A stretch of DNA of 64,000 nucleotides, from positions 1-64,000 of the forward strand of contig JAEZYU010000055.1 of assembly GCA_023418915.1 (NCBI GenBank), written 5' to 3'. The translations under genes were made by a program, and so were the position numbers. Positions 61,890-64,000 of this stretch are shown here, one piece after another. The DNA is from Bacillota bacterium. Lineage in GTDB: Bacteria > Bacillota > Clostridia > Acetivibrionales > DTU013. The notes under the pieces are model-generated. The model saw only the letters and a list, made by a program, of their open reading frames with translations. It was not told where the DNA came from and ran no database searches. Position 1 is the first letter of the stretch. Every line of letters starts with the position of its first letter.

Positions 61890-63662
61890 ATGAATGAAGA
61901 TAAGCTTGATAACATGGAAAGGAAGCTGTCAGAGAAGCTGTCTGATTACATCGACAAATTGAATAATGAAATAGAACCACCGGAGCACAGTGACAACACT
62001 GAAGCTCAGGATCAAATGGACGAACTGTATGCTGCTGTGCGTAAGATTCGCAGCCTTAGGGAGACGGTGATGCCTGAGGATGAACAGATAAAGAGTACAA
62101 CTAAACAGATCGCGCATAGAATCGCAAAAGAAATGGATAGAAATTCTAAAGGCATGGAAGGATCAAATATGAGATTGGTATATCCGAAAATATCTAAAAA
62201 AACAACAGCCAGAAAGACAAGAAGGCTCTGGTTTACGGGCGCAGCAGCAGCAGTTATTCTGCTTGCCGTGATCGTCTTCAACTTTTTACTTCCGATAAAT
62301 GGCTATAATATAGTAAATGCCATGGAGCAGGCGTATCAGAGAATCAATGCATACCATGGGACGATAGTGATTACTGACATAAATGATCTCGGTCAGGTAA
62401 ATGAGCAGGCCGTAATAGAAGTATGGGTTGATGATGAAAACCGCTATTTCATGAAAAACACAACAGGGATCAACACAGGTCTGCTAACTGTAAACAACGG
62501 ACAGCAAAAATGGCAGCTCGATCCGGAGCAAAAGCAGGCCAGACTGTTTTCTTCGTTTCCGGATGCCTACCGTTTTTCCTTTCAGCTTGGCAGTGAAATA
62601 GAGGATGTAAAAAATGCACTTGAAATAAAGATAATCGGTGAAGAGAATGTTGCCGGAAGGAAAGCGGAAATACTTGAAATTGTTCCTGACGGGGGTAATC
62701 CCTACAGGCTTTGGGTGGACAGAGAGACCAGGCTGCCGCTCCAAAAGGAGAGCAGCATATATAACGCACTGAAATACAGGATGACATATAGAGATATTGA
62801 ATTTATTGATGCGATCCCCGGGGAGCTTTTGACATATACACTTCCTGAAGGCTATACAGAAATAGATAATGATCCTGAACAGGTGGTAAACAGTCTTGAG
62901 GAGGCGGCTGAGATCGTAGAATTCATGCCTTTGATGCCTGAAAATACTCCCGATGGTTACAGACTGCATAAAATATCTGTTGGAATCAGTGACAAATCCA
63001 GCAGGCTATACTTTGTAGAAAATGACGGAGACAAAAGAGTTGTCATAATTCAGTGTACCGGAGATGATGTATTCAAACCAGCTTCGACTGCTATTTTGGG
63101 CAATATTAAAGGAAGCGTTGCGGAAATACAGTCGCCGGTGCAGGCGGAAACAGGAGTCCTCAGCGGCGGTGGAGCCTATTCAGGTATATCTGATATCACT
63201 TCCGTACGGTGGCAAAAATTCGGTTTTGAATATGCAGTGATTGGTGATGTCTCACTGGATCAGTTGGCTGAATTCGTCGCCGGACTATCAGGCGGGGTCC
63301 TTGAGGTACCAGCAGATATATCGGATGAAGCTGGCACCGGTTTCGACCCGCAGGTTGAGGTTCAAGTCGATATGGAAATTGAGAGGAACGAGCAGAAGAG
63401 TGCCGACGCAGGGCATTCCCCCTGGAAGCTCGACCCTTTGTATGTTGCACAGGTATTCATCAGCCTTGAGATGTCGCCGGAAGGTATCATGGGTGATTAT
63501 CCTGTTGAATACGAGGGTTTGATAATGTCAAGCAACACGGGTATTGCTGCCGTGATAAATGTTGAGGATAAAAACTCACCGATTGCCAGAGTTTATCTCA
63601 GAAGGCTCGTAAGGCAGGATAACACCGGAATATGGACTGTAGTCGGGTATGACCCGGCATGA
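61890..63662 (+). CDS. Membrane anti-sigma-like protein with RseB/LolA-like and DUF4367-like domains
   Basis: The 590-residue protein has a cytoplasmic N-terminus of about 110 residues (helical, KLSEKLSDYIDKLNNEIEPP and KIRSLRETVMPEDEQI), one transmembrane helix (WFTGAAAAVILLAVIVFNFL, about 114-133) and a large extracellular part. Residues 145-330 resemble a LolA/RseB-type lipoprotein-binding fold (AYHGTIVITDIN, KIIGEENVAGRKAEILEIVP, YRLWVDRETRLPLQKES). Residues 345-480 resemble DUF4367 (LMPENTPDGYRLHKISVGIS, VRWQKFGFEYAVIGDVSLDQ). A C-terminal domain of about 100 residues is unassigned. By position it is the regulator of the ECF factor, combining sensor and anti-sigma roles that RseA and RseB split in enterobacteria. 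ATG 61890 follows GGAGGGG. Confidence 0.85.
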   Translation: MNEDKLDNMERKLSEKLSDYIDKLNNEIEPPEHSDNTEAQDQMDELYAAVRKIRSLRETVMPEDEQIKSTTKQIAHRIAKEMDRNSKGMEGSNMRLVYPKISKKTTARKTRRLWFTGAAAAVILLAVIVFNFLLPINGYNIVNAMEQAYQRINAYHGTIVITDINDLGQVNEQAVIEVWVDDENRYFMKNTTGINTGLLTVNNGQQKWQLDPEQKQARLFSSFPDAYRFSFQLGSEIEDVKNALEIKIIGEENVAGRKAEILEIVPDGGNPYRLWVDRETRLPLQKESSIYNALKYRMTYRDIEFIDAIPGELLTYTLPEGYTEIDNDPEQVVNSLEEAAEIVEFMPLMPENTPDGYRLHKISVGISDKSSRLYFVENDGDKRVVIIQCTGDDVFKPASTAILGNIKGSVAEIQSPVQAETGVLSGGGAYSGISDITSVRWQKFGFEYAVIGDVSLDQLAEFVAGLSGGVLEVPADISDEAGTGFDPQVEVQVDMEIERNEQKSADAGHSPWKLDPLYVAQVFISLEMSPEGIMGDYPVEYEGLIMSSNTGIAAVINVEDKNSPIARVYLRRLVRQDNTGIWTVVGYDPA

Positions 63663-64000
63663 GCAGGTAAGAGCATACCATATATCGCAAATATATTAAG
63701 GCTATTTGTTATGTATTACCTTATTTCATATATTCGCTGTAGTATCAGAAAAGCCTGTTAACAGCAGGCTTTTTTCATGCCTAAAATAAGGTGTCGAAAT
63801 GACGGCGCTATATCTTGAATGAATGGAAACATTATGGCTTACCGCCCCGTATAACGAGGTGTATGATGTCCTTCACCTCTCAACGTATTTTCAGCACTAC
63901 AGGCTGAAAAATGCTTTGGGTGGTTATTGCTACTTAGGTAAGAAAATTTTCCTGCGGACGAAAAACTTCGTTAGGCCAAAGTGTTATAATATATTGAGGG
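63663..64000. other. Non-coding end of the window
   Basis: No gene is visible after the anti-sigma gene. It contains the terminator below, a palindrome GAAAATTTTC near 63940, a small ACGAA/TTCGT hairpin near 63960 and a TATAAT box at 63985-63990. The last looks like the promoter of a gene that starts beyond the window. Confidence 0.5.
63749..63776 (+). terminator. Terminator after the second ECF operon
   Basis: AAGCCTG (63751-63757) pairs with CAGGCTT around TTAACAG and is followed by six T residues. Confidence 0.92.

Overview
The window looks like a chromosomal segment from an anaerobic Gram-positive bacterium of the class Clostridia. Evidence: purine-rich Shine-Dalgarno sites before nearly every gene, frequent TTG and GTG starts, two giant exported proteins ending in three S-layer homology (SLH) domains, FlaG- and FapA-type flagellar proteins, a DUF438-hemerythrin-PAS protein, a carboxynorspermidine polyamine pathway, and PadR/HAAS and ECF sigma/anti-sigma pairs. 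G+C looks moderate by eye and was not computed. No rRNA, tRNA, CRISPR array, prophage or intact transposase was seen.

Layout. 0.1-2.6 kb: a truncated yjbQ-like remnant ending in a triplicated 28-bp repeat, a macro-domain protein with a repetitive linker and C-terminal helical domain, and a VWA protein. 2.8-6.9 kb: an orphan membrane histidine kinase, a CofE-like F420 ligase homologue and a divergent LysR regulator. 6.9-7.2 kb, minus strand: a candidate structured RNA of about 280 nt with its own sigma-A promoter and a closing helix that runs into a U-tract. 7.4-15.8 kb: a kinase-like/nuclease-like fusion overlapping hpt, carboxynorspermidine synthase and decarboxylase, a DbpA-type DEAD-box helicase, the DUF438 protein and a lytic-transglycosylase-like protein. 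16-24.8 kb: an HD-GYP protein, a repeat-rich small protein, a PadR/HAAS pair, an ECF sigma/anti-sigma/membrane-protein operon, a YbjQ protein, a PAP2 phosphatase and a MerR-GGDEF fusion. 25-30.1 kb: a chitinase-like GH18 protein fused to a J-domain, a two-component system with a 7TM-DISM sensor, and FlaG. 30.4-60.8 kb: two SLH giants (3341 and 5116 residues) flanking a FapA/GAF operon and an XRE regulator with two small membrane proteins. 61-63.7 kb: a small unknown protein and a second ECF sigma with a large anti-sigma/RseB-like partner.

The main theme is cell-envelope construction and its control: S-layer-anchored giants, FlaG/FapA, a PAP2 phosphatase, a possible lytic transglycosylase, two ECF systems and several sensors. 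Two proteins belong to cyclic-di-GMP families (HD-GYP and a degenerate GGDEF). A second theme is short tandem repeats, with periods of 9 to 51 bp, both in genes and between them. The most notable items are the unassigned minus-strand RNA, the GH18-J fusion, the MerR-GGDEF fusion, a REP-like palindrome that supplies the stop codons of two convergent genes, and a promoter-like motif repeated before four transcription units.
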